Made by a program: the position numbers and the translations under genes
Part shown: one piece after another, positions 35,701 to 47,440 of the stretch
Numbering within the stretch: position 1 is the stretch's first letter
Layout of the letters: every line of letters begins with the position of its first letter
The notes under the pieces: model-generated
Told to the model about the DNA's origin: nothing
Seen by the model: the letters and a program-made list of their open reading frames with translations, nothing else
Databases searched by the model: none
Source: Dasypus novemcinctus
Taxonomy: Eukaryota; Chordata; Mammalia; Cingulata; Dasypodidae
Direction: 5' to 3'
Length of the DNA stretch: 64,000 nt
NCBI RefSeq assembly: GCF_030445035.2
Contig: NC_080677.1
Coordinates: forward strand, 113,205,263-113,269,262

Positions 35701-36415
35701 AAGATTTTATAAGACAGCTCAGGTGCCCTGCCAGTGGGCCCTACTTTGGAATTTACACTCCCCAGTGTGACACAGTTGGAGACATTTGTAATTTCCCTAT
35801 TCTGTCCCTTCTATTTGAACCTATAGTTAGTACTAGACTTGATGGGTCTATGTCCAAGAGACTTAAATCTTTGGGATGTTTATGTGCCTGTTGGGCCTTC
35901 AATCTCATCAGAGTTGCAACACCTACTCTCCAGTTCATTGGACTCACTCAGGACAACTAACAAGGAGATGATGTTGGACAATGCCCATCCCAGAATCCTC
36001 AGGATTGGGGAATAAATGATGGACTAGACTGGATTTATTGCTATTCTAGCAATAGAAGAACTTCTATTATTGATGTAGAGGCAGTGGAACCGCTACTGGA
36101 GGTTCTGAGAGGAGGGAGAAGGAAAATCAGGTGTAATATGGGGGTATTTTCAGGACATTGCAGTGATGGATACCGGCCAGTATATATTTTGTCATAACTT
36201 ACAAAATTGTGCAGGAGAGAGTGTAAACTATAATGTAAATTATAATCCACACTTTGTGGCAATGCTCTAATATGTGTTCGTCAACTGTAACAAATGTACC
36301 ACACTAATGAAGAATGTTGTTAAAGTGGGATAGTGTGGGAGGGAGTGGGGCATATGGGAATCCACTATATTTTTTATGTAATCTAAAGTATTAAAAAACT
36401 TTTTAAAAAACCCAT
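35701..36415 (+). repeat. Older family B copy, sense
   Basis: Matches 51770-52600 in order: 'cagagttgcaacacctactc', 'agttcattggactcactcag', 'tgtgggagggagtggggcat', 'ttttttatgtaatctaaagt' and an A-rich end. Diverged, no clear flanking duplication. Confidence 0.65.
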
Positions 36416-37599
36416 AGGACCATATAACACAAAGAGTGAAGCCAAATGTAAACTGTACTTTTCTTAATAATAAAATTCTAACTATTGGTTCATCAGTGGT
36501 AACAAATGTGGAAAAAAAAAAGTGATATATCACAGAAACAATCAATTTTCCCTGTCAGTTACACTGTTTTACTCTGCTTCTCTGGAAGTGCTTATTGTCA
36601 ACTGCAGGTCAAAGCCTTATCCTCAGAATTTTAAACGAAAAACAAAGGCAAGTATATAAATTATGTTCTACCCATTATTTAACAACCATGATAAAATTTT
36701 AAAGTAAAACTGCTATTGTCTGTAATTAATAATTTCAATATAAGTTGAATTATCAAATATTTTATTTCTAGAAATAGCTTCATATGAAAAATGCTCATAA
36801 AGAAATGAAAGCCTAGATTGTAAATTCTTGTAGCAATCGCATTTGTTCCTGAACTTTATAGTTGCTATTTTTACATTTTAAATACTTTGTTCTTTGTGTG
36901 TAGCCTGATAACTCCCTGAAACTAGTATCTGGGAACACCTAAGGCTCAAAATTAAAGTTCTTCAGCTCTGGAAGTACTAAAAATGCTGCATTAAATCTAA
37001 GAAAAAAAAAAAGTTCCTTATAGCAGCTATCAAAGAAACTGAAGAAATAAAACTTCAATTAAGAATATAATAAGACTAACCTAATTAAGACTAAGGTTAA
37101 TCAAATATACTAGATAAAAATAATAGCTATATTTTAAAACTTTCATTTCTATATAAAACCAAGGAGGAAAATTTTATTTTATCCAAAATTAGAGTTTTCT
37201 CTAGCACACTATCTGATAAGTTTATTTGGACAACCTAATTCAGTTTTATTTGACAAGGAACCAAAAGTAGGCAATGAGATTTTGGTATTCTGTATAGGTT
37301 AATGTAATAACCCTTGAGTTTTAGACTGTTCTGGGAATAAAATAAAAAGGTATTTGCAAATTCCCTTTAGGGACTAGAGAAAGAAAGCATAAGACTATTA
37401 AACTTCCCTACCCAGGAAATGCCTACTAATAAGCAATAGGGGTTCCCAATTTACTGAAACTGTAATAAAGGAACTTTTAACGGTCTAAATCTACTTTCTG
37501 GAAAACATAAATTATCCCCATTTAAACTTATAACAGAAACTTATAAAAATAAACTCTAAAATATGAGTCCTGCCTAATAAAAATAAGCTAATAAGCTAA
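36416..37599. other. AT-rich intergenic, nothing certain
   Basis: Very AT-rich with no gene. It precedes a family B fragment and may be the upstream part of the same old element, but I cannot show that. Confidence 0.35.
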
Positions 37600-38200
37600 G
37601 CCCTCAACCTTGAGGCTTGATGAAATTTATTTCTATAATGGTGAAGCTAAGCCTAATTATAACCTCTCTGTTACTCAGAGTGTGGCCTCTCTCTAAGCCA
37701 AACTCTGCAGATAAACTCACTATCATACTTCTGTGGGACAAGACTCCCAGGGGTGAGCCCTACCCTGGCACTGTGGGATTAGCAATACTTGGTCAGAGGG
37801 GGAAAGAAATAAAATGAAACGAAGAAGCAATGGCAGTAAGATGTTCAAATAAGAGTTAAGAGGTCTTTCTGGAGGTTACTCTTATGCAAGTCTCAATCAG
37901 ATGCATAAATTAGTACCCTGGGCTCTACCTAGGAATCTAAAAAAAGCTATTTCCCCAATTTAACATAATTCACTTGTAAATCACATGATCATAATCCTTC
38001 TACTACTTTTATTTGAATTTATAATTTTCAATTTACTTGGTATGCATTATAGCAAATACTTCTTGCTGTACTTGAGTAACACAGGAAGTTTACTTCCCCA
38101 ACACTTCCTACTGAATATATATAACTAGTAATTATATTATAATTGATCCCTCTCTGGGAACTGCTCCTCAGACACTACACAAGCTTTTAGTTTCCTAAAT
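37600..38200 (+). repeat. Family B fragment, sense (left part clear)
   Basis: 37670-37900 ('cagagtgtggcctctctcta', 'actcccaggggtgagcccta', 'gaggtctttctggaggttac') corresponds to 51360-51680 of the long sense copy. 37900-38200 is less clear. Confidence 0.5.
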
Positions 38201-38204
38201 GCTG

Positions 38205-38990
38205 CTGGGAGCAATATACCAGCAATGGGTTGGCTTTTACAGTGGGGATTTACTAGGTTAAAAGCTAACAGTTCTTTTTTTTTTTTTTTTTTTTTTGGTT
38301 TTTAAAATCTTTATTTTTTTTTTTATTGACTTTGTAATAATATTACATTAAAAATATATATGTGAGGTCCCATTCAACCCCACCCCCCCACTCCCCTCTC
38401 CCCCCCCCCAACAACACTCGTTCCCATCATCATGACACATCCATTGGATTTGGTAAGTACATCTTTGGGCACCTCTGCACCTCATAGACAATGGTCCACA
38501 TCATGGCCCATACTCTCCTCCATTCCATCCAGTGGGCCCTGTGAGGATTTACAATGTCCGGTGATTACCTCTGAAGCACCATCCAGGGCAAAAGCTAACA
38601 GTTCTGAGGCCATGAAAGTATCCAAATCAAGGCATCACGAGATCCTGAGCTGCAGCTGTGGGCAGTCAGGCACATGGCAGCCTCTGCTTGCCCTCTGGGC
38701 CTCACTGCTTTCAGCAACTGGCTAAAGCGGCTTCCTCTTAGCTTCTGTGTTCTGTTGATTTCAGCTTTGGAGGTCTCTGTCTATCTCTGCAGCTTTTTAT
38801 TCCTCTGTTTAAAAAGGACTCCAGTAAGAGGATTAAGAGCCACTCTGGGGCACACAATCTAATCAAAGGCCCTAACTGAAGTAATTTAACCAAAAGATAC
38901 CACCTATTGCAGGCTTACATGACAGGAATTGATTAGCTTTAAAAACAGGATTTTCTGGGGTCCACAAAAGCTTCAAAATGCCACAACTGT
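38205..38990. repeat. Unclassified repeat unit, split by an insertion
   Basis: The layout 'gctgggagcaatataccagc', 'gggatttactaggtta', then (after the insertion) 'ttctgaggccatgaaagtat' and 'aaaggactccagtaagagga' parallels the unit at 2807-3271 in style and is probably another LTR or MITE-like repeat. It is interrupted by the family B insertion at 38276-38589. Confidence 0.4.
38276..38589 (-). mobile_element. Family B L1-type 3' end, recent, perfect TSD
   Basis: A 314 bp antisense insertion with a long T-run (A tail), C-rich tract at 38382-38409 and shared body. The perfect 16-base duplication aaaagctaacagttct at 38260-38275 and 38590-38605 and near-identity to 12290-12664 and 3588-4028 mark it as one of the youngest insertions here. 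Confidence 0.93.
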
Positions 38991-39439
38991 TATTTCAACT
39001 CTTTAAATTACTAGCCTGCTAGTAAAACAATACCTGTAGTCCTTGTGAAACAATATGGATAAATATGTCAAGCTCAGATGAGGCATTTATGCCCCTATCA
39101 ATATCACAGGATATTTCTGACTAGGTGTGAATAGATAAATATATAGCCCTCCCTTATTCTTGGCATTGGAACTTGTAGCCTAGATTCTCTAATGCAAGAT
39201 ATAATTACAGAAAACAACTCATCTCATATCCTAAATCTAGCATCTCTCACCTTGTACCAACTCTTCCACGAAAGGAAGGAAGGAGAAACGAAACACCATT
39301 CCAAATTGATTTGAAGAAAAGCAATGCACTGGCTGTGCTGTTCTGCTCCTATTCCTTCCCAATTATAGCTATCGAGTTTTTAAAACTACCATCAAAAATA
39401 TTTCATTACAAGTTTATCATGAGATCAACTGCATACAAA
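38991..39439 (+). other. Probable degraded retroviral env SU region
   Basis: No clear features. Its position directly upstream of a recognisable env transmembrane part suggests decayed surface-subunit sequence, but I see no motif that proves it. Confidence 0.3.
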
Positions 39440-39822
39440 CTCGTTTTCTTGGGCTACAACTACAAATAACATGTCTAGCAGAGGTGGTCCTCCAAAATCA
39501 GAGAACTTTAGATATTGTATTTGCTATCAATGGTGTTACTTGCTCCTTCCTAGGAAAGAAACATGGCTTTTATATTAATGCATCAGAACAAGTCATAAAT
39601 GATAATGCAAAACTTCAAAAATTGCTACTTCATTTCAAAATTTGGGGCTGAGTTATTCCGGGATCATTTTACTTCTTTCACTGACTCCTGGCTCCCTGAT
39701 AGTCTGGGCTATCTTTTCTACCCCATCTACAAGGGTTATTACTTATCTTACTAATTTTTGTAGGACTATTCCTCCTATTCAAAGTAGTTTTCCAATTAGT
39801 TTCTGGATACTCAGGTATCTAG
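39440..39822 (+). pseudogene. Endogenous retrovirus env, transmembrane subunit (gamma-like), dead
   Basis: Old env remnant of a class I (gammaretrovirus-like) element. In one frame from 39475 there is an LQNQRTLD segment, as in the immunosuppressive-type region before the CX6CC motif; the first Cys is at 39541 but the CC pair is lost. A hydrophobic anchor with the run GLLLILLIFVGLFLLF follows (about 39734-39790), then a terminal stop at 39820. Four in-frame stops (39649, 39682, 39697, 39700) lie between, so no Env is made. A polypurine tract and an LTR follow, as expected. Confidence 0.75.
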
Positions 39823-40065
39823 TCATATATTATCCTTACAGGCAACCTTAACTCAAGCAACTCAAGAATATTTCCATATCAATGAATGGCATTACATATT
39901 TTCAATGGCAACAGGGACTACTCCCAGGAAACCAAAACTTCCTACATCAACAAGCTAAGATGTCCCACACTTCCTTCGTCCCCACAACAACGATGGCCTA
40001 ATTCAGCAGGAAAGATCTCAAATGGTCATCACCCCAGTTCCCTCAATATTGAGGAAAGGAACATC

Positions 40066-40076
40066 AAAAGGGGGAA
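40066..40076 (+). other. Retroviral polypurine tract
   Basis: The run aaaagggggaa is directly followed by the start of the LTR at about 40081, which is where the plus-strand primer of reverse transcription sits. Confidence 0.7.
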
Positions 40077-40080
40077 ATTC

Positions 40081-40911
40081 TAGTAGACCTTGGTCCATTT
40101 TCCATAACCCACATTGCCGAAACAGCTCCCTAACTAGGTTGTAAGTTTCTACCTCTATTTTCTCTGAAACTCCTACTTATACATCCCCTAGATATATGCT
40201 TATTTTTAACAGCTCCAGCCAGACTAGCCTTAATTAGCTCTAACCACAAAGATATGTACACATTTAAAAGAAAGTTAACCTAAAAGAAAACTTTGCCTAA
40301 TTATAATAGTAAAATCATACTTACTAAAATTGCCACATAACTAACCCACTAGACTAGCCCTCCTTCATTAACTTGTTAAAACTTTCACTTCCCTCTTTCA
40401 AGAATGAGGGACTTATCTAACCTTAATATAAGTTCCTGCTTTCTTTTTTCCCCACAGAACTGAGACTAGCAAAGCTTGTGCAGAACTTAAAATAACCCTG
40501 AGACATAAAATACCCTGTGAGTGTAATCAAAGTGGGCAGGAACATCAGGAAAGAAAATACCAGACCTGAGCAAGAACAAGAGGTCTGATTATGAGCACAC
40601 TCCTCATAATAGTAGCCAACTTATAACCCCTATTTAATTGTAGGCATAGCCATTGATAACCAAATTGCAATCATTAGTTTGAATGCTTACTAACAAATCC
40701 CAATGTGCCAACCGTCCTAATAGCCCTATCCCTACCTCTCTCTGTTTACATCCAGTAAATACCCTTCACCTTTCCCACTCGGGGAGACTGATCTGAGGAA
40801 AGCACCTCCTCCAGTCTCCATGGGGCTGGCCTTTGCTAAATAAACTGTTTCTCTTCTCAAAATCCCGAATGTCTACTGATTAAATCTGAGCGCATCAGGC
40901 CAGGACTCACA
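40081..40911 (+). mobile_element. Class I ERV 3' LTR
   Basis: An approximately 830 bp LTR begins after the polypurine tract. Its R/U5 part has AATAAA at 40839-40844 followed by 'ctcttctcaaaatcccgaat', typical of gamma-type LTRs, and ends in CACA near 40911. No matching 5' LTR is visible upstream in the window, so the 5' half of this provirus is lost or too diverged. Confidence 0.7.
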
Positions 40912-41219
40912 TTTAGTTCACAACAAAGCCAGAGAATGACCCTAGAGACCAAACCCTGAACAATAATGCCCTTTGTATGTCCCCTATTAAAAATTAAACT
41001 CTATAAACATTTGCTGGATAGAAATACAAATACCACTAGTAGCAGAGATCACACCCAAACCATTACAACATTTTAACAAGAGAGCAGAAATGAAGATGAA
41101 TGTATAACTGTATGTATGTACATATGTAAAGTATCTGTGGAAACTGAGGGAAATGGAGAAGTTACCTAGTGACAGGAAAGAGCCTAGGGACAAAGGTCTC
41201 CTTCCACCCTTTAAGGAAA
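40912..41219. other. Spacer between two retroviral remnants
   Basis: About 300 bases with no gene or repeat that I recognise. It could hold remaining flank of either element. Confidence 0.4.
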
Positions 41220-41693
41220 CGAACTTTTTCTAATATTTCATATGCCCCTTGTAAAAATTTTGTGCATACCACTGGCTATAGTGTCTCTTGCCCTCCTTGC
41301 AGTAATCAGCTCTTAAGATGATTGCTGATTGGTCACTTCCCTCATAATTACTGACCTTAGTACTTGCTCAGAGTATTTCTCTCTTCTGTAATTCCTACCA
41401 TCAGCTGTTGTCTTCAATGTCCATATGGATAAACCATGCAATATCTTGGCCTCCAAGTTTCTTCTGTCCTTGTCTCCATTGACTACCAGACTTCATTTGA
41501 GAAATAGCTCCTGGCTTGTTACAGAGCTCGGTAGACTGTATATACCTCACCATGAAATACCAAATGACTCATGCAAGTGGAGCTTTCCATCATGAACCAG
41601 TTATCTGATCCACCAGTCCTTAAGGTTGGGTCTGTGGGCCTGTGCATCAGTGCCCCATCAAGTGGAAGTGGTCTATACAAGATCAAGCTTAAG

Positions 41694-42107
41694 GGAAGTG
41701 GACTTGGCCCAGTGGTTAGGGCGTCCATCTCCACATGGGAGGTACGCGGTTCAAACCCCGGGCCTCCTTGACCCGTGTGGAGCTGGCCCATGTGCAGTGC
41801 TGGTGCGCGCAAGGAGTGCCGTGCCACGCAAGGGTGTCCCCCGCATAGGGGAGCCCCACGCACAAGGAGTGCGCCTCGTAAGGAGAGCCACCCAGCGTGA
41901 AAGAAAGTGCAGCCTGCCTAAGAATGGTGCCGTCCACATGGAGAGCTGACACAACAAGATGATGCAACAAAAAAAAGAAACACAGATTCCCATGCTGCTG
42001 ACAACAACAGAAACGGACAAAGAAGACGACGCAGCAAATAGAACAGACAACCGGGGTGGCGGGGAAGGGGAGAGAAATAAATAAATAAATCTTAAAAAAA
42101 AAAAAAA
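41694..42107 (+). repeat. DAS-type SINE with TSD, inside ERVL-like pol
   Basis: Head 'ggaagtggacttggcccagt', B-box 'ggttcaaaccc' near 41749, body and AATAAATAAAT tail. A 12-base duplication atcaagcttaag at 41682-41693 and 42108-42119 flanks it; pol sequence resumes on the right. Confidence 0.94.
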
Positions 42108-42559
42108 ATCAAGCTTAAGCAAGTCCTGAAGGCAACAAGGAAAATGAATGAATAGGTAAATGAATGAACAGCTGACTGACTCCCTTGGCATTTCCCTCCC
42201 TCTCCCTCAACCCATACCAATGGCCGCATGGGGCACTTCCTATGACAAGTTTACTAAGAACGAAGAAAATTGGGCCCTGGTTTATGGATTGACCCCTCAA
42301 TATGCCAGAACTATCTGGAAGTGTAGTCCTCGGGGGTGCCCTGAAGGATAATGAGGTCAAGAGTCCTCTCAGTGGGCAGAGCAGTTCATCTGGTTCAGAG
42401 GGATGAATCTACACTGCTTTATAGGAAATAGCTAATTATCTGGCTGAATGTCAGGGACTTGGACTAGTAACAAAGAGGTCCAAGGTAATGATATGTGAAT
42501 ATACCTCTCAGAATGGGGATGGAATGTAAGGATATTTGGGTCCATATGAATGCTCATCA

Positions 42560-42860
42560 AAGCATCCACTACATAAGAGGCGCTCATTAATGAGACTGAC
42601 AAAATGACTTACCTCTAGAATTTTGTTACCTGTGAAAAATAACCTATTTGGCTAATCTCCTGTAGTTTGCTGGATGGGCTCATGAACAATGTGGTCATGG
42701 TGGCAGGGATGGGTTACGTATGGTTTTCACATTATCTCTTCTTGCCAAGGCTGGTCTGAATATCTCTACTGCTGCATGCCCAACATGCCAGCAACAGACA
42801 CCAACATGGAGCCCCCAATATGGCACCAACATCTGCCATCTAATGGCAGTTTGATTATAG
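42560..42860 (+). pseudogene. ERV pol: RNase H end and integrase zinc finger
   Basis: Integrase joins viral DNA to the host genome; its N-terminal HHCC zinc finger is readable here in one frame: His at 42681, His at 42696, Cys at 42777 and Cys at 42786 (HX4H...CX2C, with 26 residues between the second His and the first Cys). The stretch after it, 'CPTCQQQTPT', fits. Upstream (about 42545) an 'NAHQ' element recalls the RNase H/integrase boundary of class III elements, in another frame. The catalytic core is not recognisable, so it is dead. Confidence 0.7.
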
Positions 42861-43869
42861 TTCACCTCTTCCTATAGAGAGAGAACAGAAGCTTGTTCAC
42901 ATAGCAAGACAGTTACTATGTATATGGATTGGCCTTTTCTGCTTGTCAGTGCCACTGATGGACTTACTAAATGCCTTCCTCACCATATTTTACCCTGCAC
43001 AACATTGCTTCTGAACAATAAACTTGTTTTACAAAAAAAGAAATGAAGCAACAGATTCATGCCTATTCATAGTTCTTGACCCAGAAGCAGGTGGTCTAAT
43101 AGAATGATGAAATGGTCTATTGATGATTCAGATACGGTACTAATTTGGCCAGCTCTTTTGATATTTGGAATGCTGTCCTATAAGATGCATAATATGGTTG
43201 AACAAGTAACCAATATAAGGTACAAGGTACCGACAGATAGAAAACACTGGTTCAGGAAGTAGAAGCAGGAAGTGAAGTGGCTTCTCTGTTATTCCTAATG
43301 ACCCACCTGAAAACTTTTGTTTCTTGCTTCAACAACCTTGAGTGCTGTTGTCTAGAAGTTTTAGTTCCTAAGGGAGGAATAATTTCACCAAGAGATGCAG
43401 TAAAGGAGCAAGCAAAGAGGAAGATGAGGCTGCCACTGGGTCTCCCTGGCCTTATACCACTGAAACAATAGGCAGAGAAGAGAGCTACTATATTTACTGG
43501 AAAATTGATCCCTATTGTCAAGGGGAAATAGGATTCCTGCTCTACCTAGAATATGTAACTAAAGGCATTCCCTGGGAACCTTTCTTAGCACTTACACCTC
43601 CAGAGGTAAAAGTTGAAGAAGCCACAACCACCAAAATAGGAACAGGATCAAATTCTTCAAGAATGAAGAATGAAGGGGTAAACATATTTGACCAGCTGAG
43701 GAAAAAGGGTACATGGAATGGGGATTGGAAAAAGAAAGTTATAAATACCAAGTATGGCATCATGAACAGTTGTCAAAATGAGGACTTTATGCATATTTTA
43801 TTCCTTTGCATTTGAATATATTAAATTATTATTATATTAACATTAACAAATTAGTCTCATTATTAGCAA

Positions 43870-44480
43870 CAAAATCTCTCCCCTCCCATTTTATGTAAGA
43901 AGTGTTTAGTTTTTGGGTTATAGGGGATCAGTGGAGAATTGCAACTGAATTGGAGATGGGTATGGTGACTTAAGGGACTTTGGGTTTCCACTTTGCGGGG
44001 AAAGAATAAGCGTGTGCCCATTTGTGTGAAGGATAGTCACATCATGTTAGGCAGAAGCATGCAGTTATTACTATAATTGTCTGGTTAGATATTATTCCTG
44101 AATAGCCAAAGGAATGCACTCTGCTGGACTACCTTTTGGCACGTCAGCACTATTTCCCCATGTAAGCTCTCCCTTGTACCACAGGATTTGGGAATCTGGA
44201 ATCTACATTTACCAGAATCTTCATCAGCAGTGTTCTGGGATAGCTCCCTCTGACAGGTGCACATGAGATTTGGAAAGCAGAAGCCATATAATTGCTTCTC
44301 TAGCAAGAGTGGACATGTGGGTTTTTGCAGTTATGACATTTTACAGCTGCTTTCACCTGCTTTCCTTGGTGATGTTCTTGAAGAAGCTCCAAACCACCTA
44401 CCTCCTATGAAAATAAACTATTAGATTAAGTCACTGTAGTTTGGGTTTCTATTACTTGTAATTAAACATAATCCCAACAG
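43870..44480 (+). mobile_element. Probable ERVL-type 3' LTR (MLT2-like)
   Basis: The segment follows ERVL-like 3' internal sequence and ends with 'aactattagattaagtcact' and 'gggtttctattacttgtaat', phrases I associate with the 3' end of MLT2/MLT1 LTRs. Start not sharply defined. Confidence 0.4.
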
Positions 44481-44893
44481 AATTTATAAAAAGATGAGTT
44501 ACAGTTTCCATTTTCTGACAAAATTAAATATGCAAACACATCTGCAGAGACAAATGTTTTCTAGAACTAAAATTTGAATAACATTAATCCCTGTTTAAAA
44601 GGAGGACCTTAGTTTAATCCAGTAGATAGTGGATAATGTATTAAACTCCTTTTGCACCTAAGATACTGAATCATTGAAAATGAAAACTCCTGTAATGATC
44701 CTTGTGTAATGGCTGAAGGTTTACCATAAAAGTATAATTTAGGGATGGCATTTATGCATGTAGCTAACAAAATTTAAATACTTTGCTTTCTGGGACAGAA
44801 TTGGGGAAACTGAAAAAAATGATGAACATGTACATTACACATTACATAAATTACAGCTACTTAATTTAAGTCCTTGACAAAAGCTTTGTGACT
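44481..44893. other. Intergenic, nothing recognised
   Basis: AT-rich, single-copy-looking sequence with no gene, RNA or repeat call. Confidence 0.45.
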
Positions 44894-44910
44894 TAATTAC
44901 CTAATTTTCT

Positions 44911-45421
44911 TTTTTTGTCTGTATTTATTTTTTTCATATTACATTAAAAAAATATGAGGTCCCCATATACCCCCTACCCCCCTCACCCCACTCCTCCCCC
45001 CATAACAACAATCTCCTCCATCATCATGAGACATTCATTGCATTTGGTGACTACATCTCTGAGCATCGCTGCACCTCATGGTCAATGGTCCACATCATAG
45101 CCCACACTCTCCCACATTCCAGCCACTGGGCCATGGGAGGACATACAACACCCAGTAACTGTCCCTGCAACACCACCCAGGACAACTCCAAGTCCCCAAA
45201 ATGCCCCCACATCTCATCTCTTCCTCCCATTCCCTACCCCCAGCAGCCACCATGGCCACTTTCTCCACACTAATGCCACATTTTCTTCAATTACTAATCA
45301 CAATACTTTCATGAATAGAAAGTAAGTCCACTCTAATCCATACTCTATTCCTCCATCCTGTGGACCTTGGAATGGTTGTGTCCACTCCACATGTATTTCA
45401 AGAGGGGGTTTAGATTCCACA
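44911..45421 (-). mobile_element. Family B L1-type 3' end, antisense, perfect TSD
   Basis: A 511 bp insertion: T-rich left end, 'aaatatgaggtccccatata', C-rich tract 44970-45003, shared body. Perfect 17-base duplication taattacctaattttct at 44894-44910 and 45422-45438. It resembles the 16081 copy (shared 'ggtccccat.taccccc' variant) more than the 3588 group, so family B has at least two subfamilies. Confidence 0.88.
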
Positions 45422-45438
45422 TAATTACCTAATTTTCT

Positions 45439-45784
45439 ACAGCACATATTAGATACTGTTGATTAACCAGGAAGTTATGTCCTTCAGATGTGAGGAGTAA
45501 TGGGTACATTCTGATGTGAACATTTAAGAACCAGAACTTTTCAAGGTCCTTTTTAGCTACAAAATTCCTGGATTTTATTATCTTCTTGCTTGTACTGCAG
45601 AACAGATCATAAGCTCTTTGGAAGAAAAGGTAGAGAATAGGATAAAAATTCAAAGACTTACATTGGCATGGTTAAAAACAAAAACAAACAAATAATAAAA
45701 TTTTAAAAAACAGATTCAAGGCTTACTGTTGACATTTAGCATATAGGATCTGCACCAAATAGGAAGACATAGGAGAGAAGATGA
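45439..45784. other. Intergenic, nothing recognised
   Basis: About 350 bases with no recognisable feature; an A-rich run at 45676-45710 may mark an old insertion. Confidence 0.4.
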
Positions 45785-46030
45785 TTGCCTATTGCAATGG
45801 TTAAGAGGGCAGAGATTCTGGAATCAATCTTCTTGGGTTCAACACTTATAAGTAACTGAGGCAAGTTAGTTAACCCCACTTTGCTTCAGTTTTCTTATCA
45901 GCAAAATGAGGATAATTTTCTCATTTTACATGGCAATGATTTGCCATGAGGATAAAGTAAGTTAATATAAGTAGAGAAAAGTGCCCCACACATAGTAAAT
46001 ACATGTGCTTATTATTGCTACTATGTCACT
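45785..46030 (+). repeat. MIR SINE
   Basis: 'caatggttaagagggcagag', 'cttgggttcaacacttataa', 'tcagttttcttatcagcaaa', 'ccccacacatagtaaataca' give the complete MIR order on the plus strand. Confidence 0.88.
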
Positions 46031-46221
46031 CCATTTAACTGATGGAATGAAATGCATTTTAATAATGCAAAAGATTCTGGGAAATTAATACAGATATATG
46101 GCCTTCATGAAAGGAATGCATTTATGCAGTAAACTTGATTTAAGCTATTATAGGAAATAAGACTCCAATAATGATAATCATAAGCTCACTTAGCTTTAGA
46201 CCGTGTTTGTGCATCATAGAG

Positions 46222-46690
46222 CTGATATACCGAGCAAAAGTGGGTTCTTTCCTCCTGTTGTTTTATTGGTTGGCCCAAAATTGCCTCCCTGATCTGCAAA
46301 AATTCTAATATTTTATAACATCAGGGTGCTAATGAATAATTGGGGTGGAACTGGACACAGATTCCTTCATTAACAAACATTAAGGGGTTGAGCAAGCTGG
46401 GGTTGGTCCCCAAATCAGGGAGAGTTAAAAAGTTACTATACAATCATTTTTGGATGGGAAAGTAAAGAGTAGAGGTCAGTCACAAGGTTTACTATATGGA
46501 TATTAAACAGAGAAGGGTGGAGTGGTTACCATCCCAATAATAAGCACACAGTAGGGTGAGGTTAAGTCTAGAGTAAGCTGGCTAGCTCTAGCCAGCTTCA
46601 GTAATTTCAGGTATTAACCTTTTGCTATTTTACAATATAAAGGTATCTATATTGTGATTTAGCAATCATAATTATTTGTTGATTCTTCGC
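46222..46690 (-). mobile_element. ERV LTR, left copy (3' LTR of minus-strand provirus)
   Basis: Shares with 55833-56400 both its outer parts: 'gcaaaagtgggtt', a poly(A) signal on the minus strand (plus 'ttttattggttg' near 46258), 'tgcctccctgatct', and at the other end 'aatcataattatttgtt'. The minus-strand end is TATCA in both. A purine run on the minus strand at about 46702-46715 could be its polypurine tract. The LTR is about 470 bp. Confidence 0.6.
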
Positions 46691-46699
46691 CCTCAGTTA

Positions 46700-47440
46700 A
46701 GCTCCTCCCCCTCTGTTTATAATCTGGACATCAGATCTTTCTGGTTTCTTCATGCTGGGAAGGGCATAGACATTATGGAGTAGAGAGGAAGTTGGTTGTC
46801 ATTTTGACCTCTGGGTTCCATGGCTTTTCTGGCATAGGAATAAGTCAGAGACTTTCTGAAAAATAAACTTAATGTATAAATTGAGAAATAGAGGTTTAAA
46901 TAGCCCTGTTCCATTGGGAAAATGATTTTATTGCTATTCTTAGATATAGTTCAGAGTATTCTTTTGGGCTTTGCCTGCTGTGGCTTATTTTTGTACTAGC
47001 TGGCTTAAGCCAGGTAAGAGTAACCTCTAGAATGACTGCTTGACTCGATTTGAAATCTCTTAGCAATTAAAACTTTTATTTTGTCTATTACTTTCCCTCC
47101 TTTTTTGTTCTAATCCACCAAGGCTTTTGGTCTAATGTGGGCATTGTCAGGGAGGCCCATTCCTGGGAGTTGTCAAGTTGTACATTGCCAGGAAAAATCT
47201 CTGGAAGTTAAGTTCCACATTGCCAGGGAAAAGTTTATCCCTAGAAATCCTGTCCCACACAGGGGTGTAGGTAGTAAGAATTTGGCTTAAAAAGGCAAGC
47301 CACATTTGAGTAACAAAGAGGTTCTCCAGAGATGACTCTGAGTCATTAATTATAGTCAAGTTTAGCTTTGTCTTTACAGAAATATGTTTCGTGAGCATAA
47401 GCCTCAGGATCAAGGGTTCAGTTTACTGGCATGTTTATTT
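46700..47440 (-). repeat. Older family B copy, antisense
   Basis: 'catgctgggaagggcataga', 'gtaacctctagaatgactgc', 'tttgaaatctcttagcaatt', 'gccacatttgagtaacaaag' match 19500-19560 and 20420-20690. Diverged. Its left edge against the LTR is not resolved. Confidence 0.55.

Larger units (their letters stand above)
41220..44480 (+). mobile_element. ERVL-like (class III) provirus remnant
   Basis: Pol sequence (late RT/RNase H, integrase), then a non-coding 3' region with 'cagttgtcaaaatgaggact' (about 43768) and an LTR ending near 44480 in 'attacttgtaattaaacata'. The layout and phrases are those I know from ERVL/MLT2-type elements. It is old, broken by stops, and carries a younger SINE at 41694-42107. 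The 5' LTR and gag are not visible. Confidence 0.6.
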
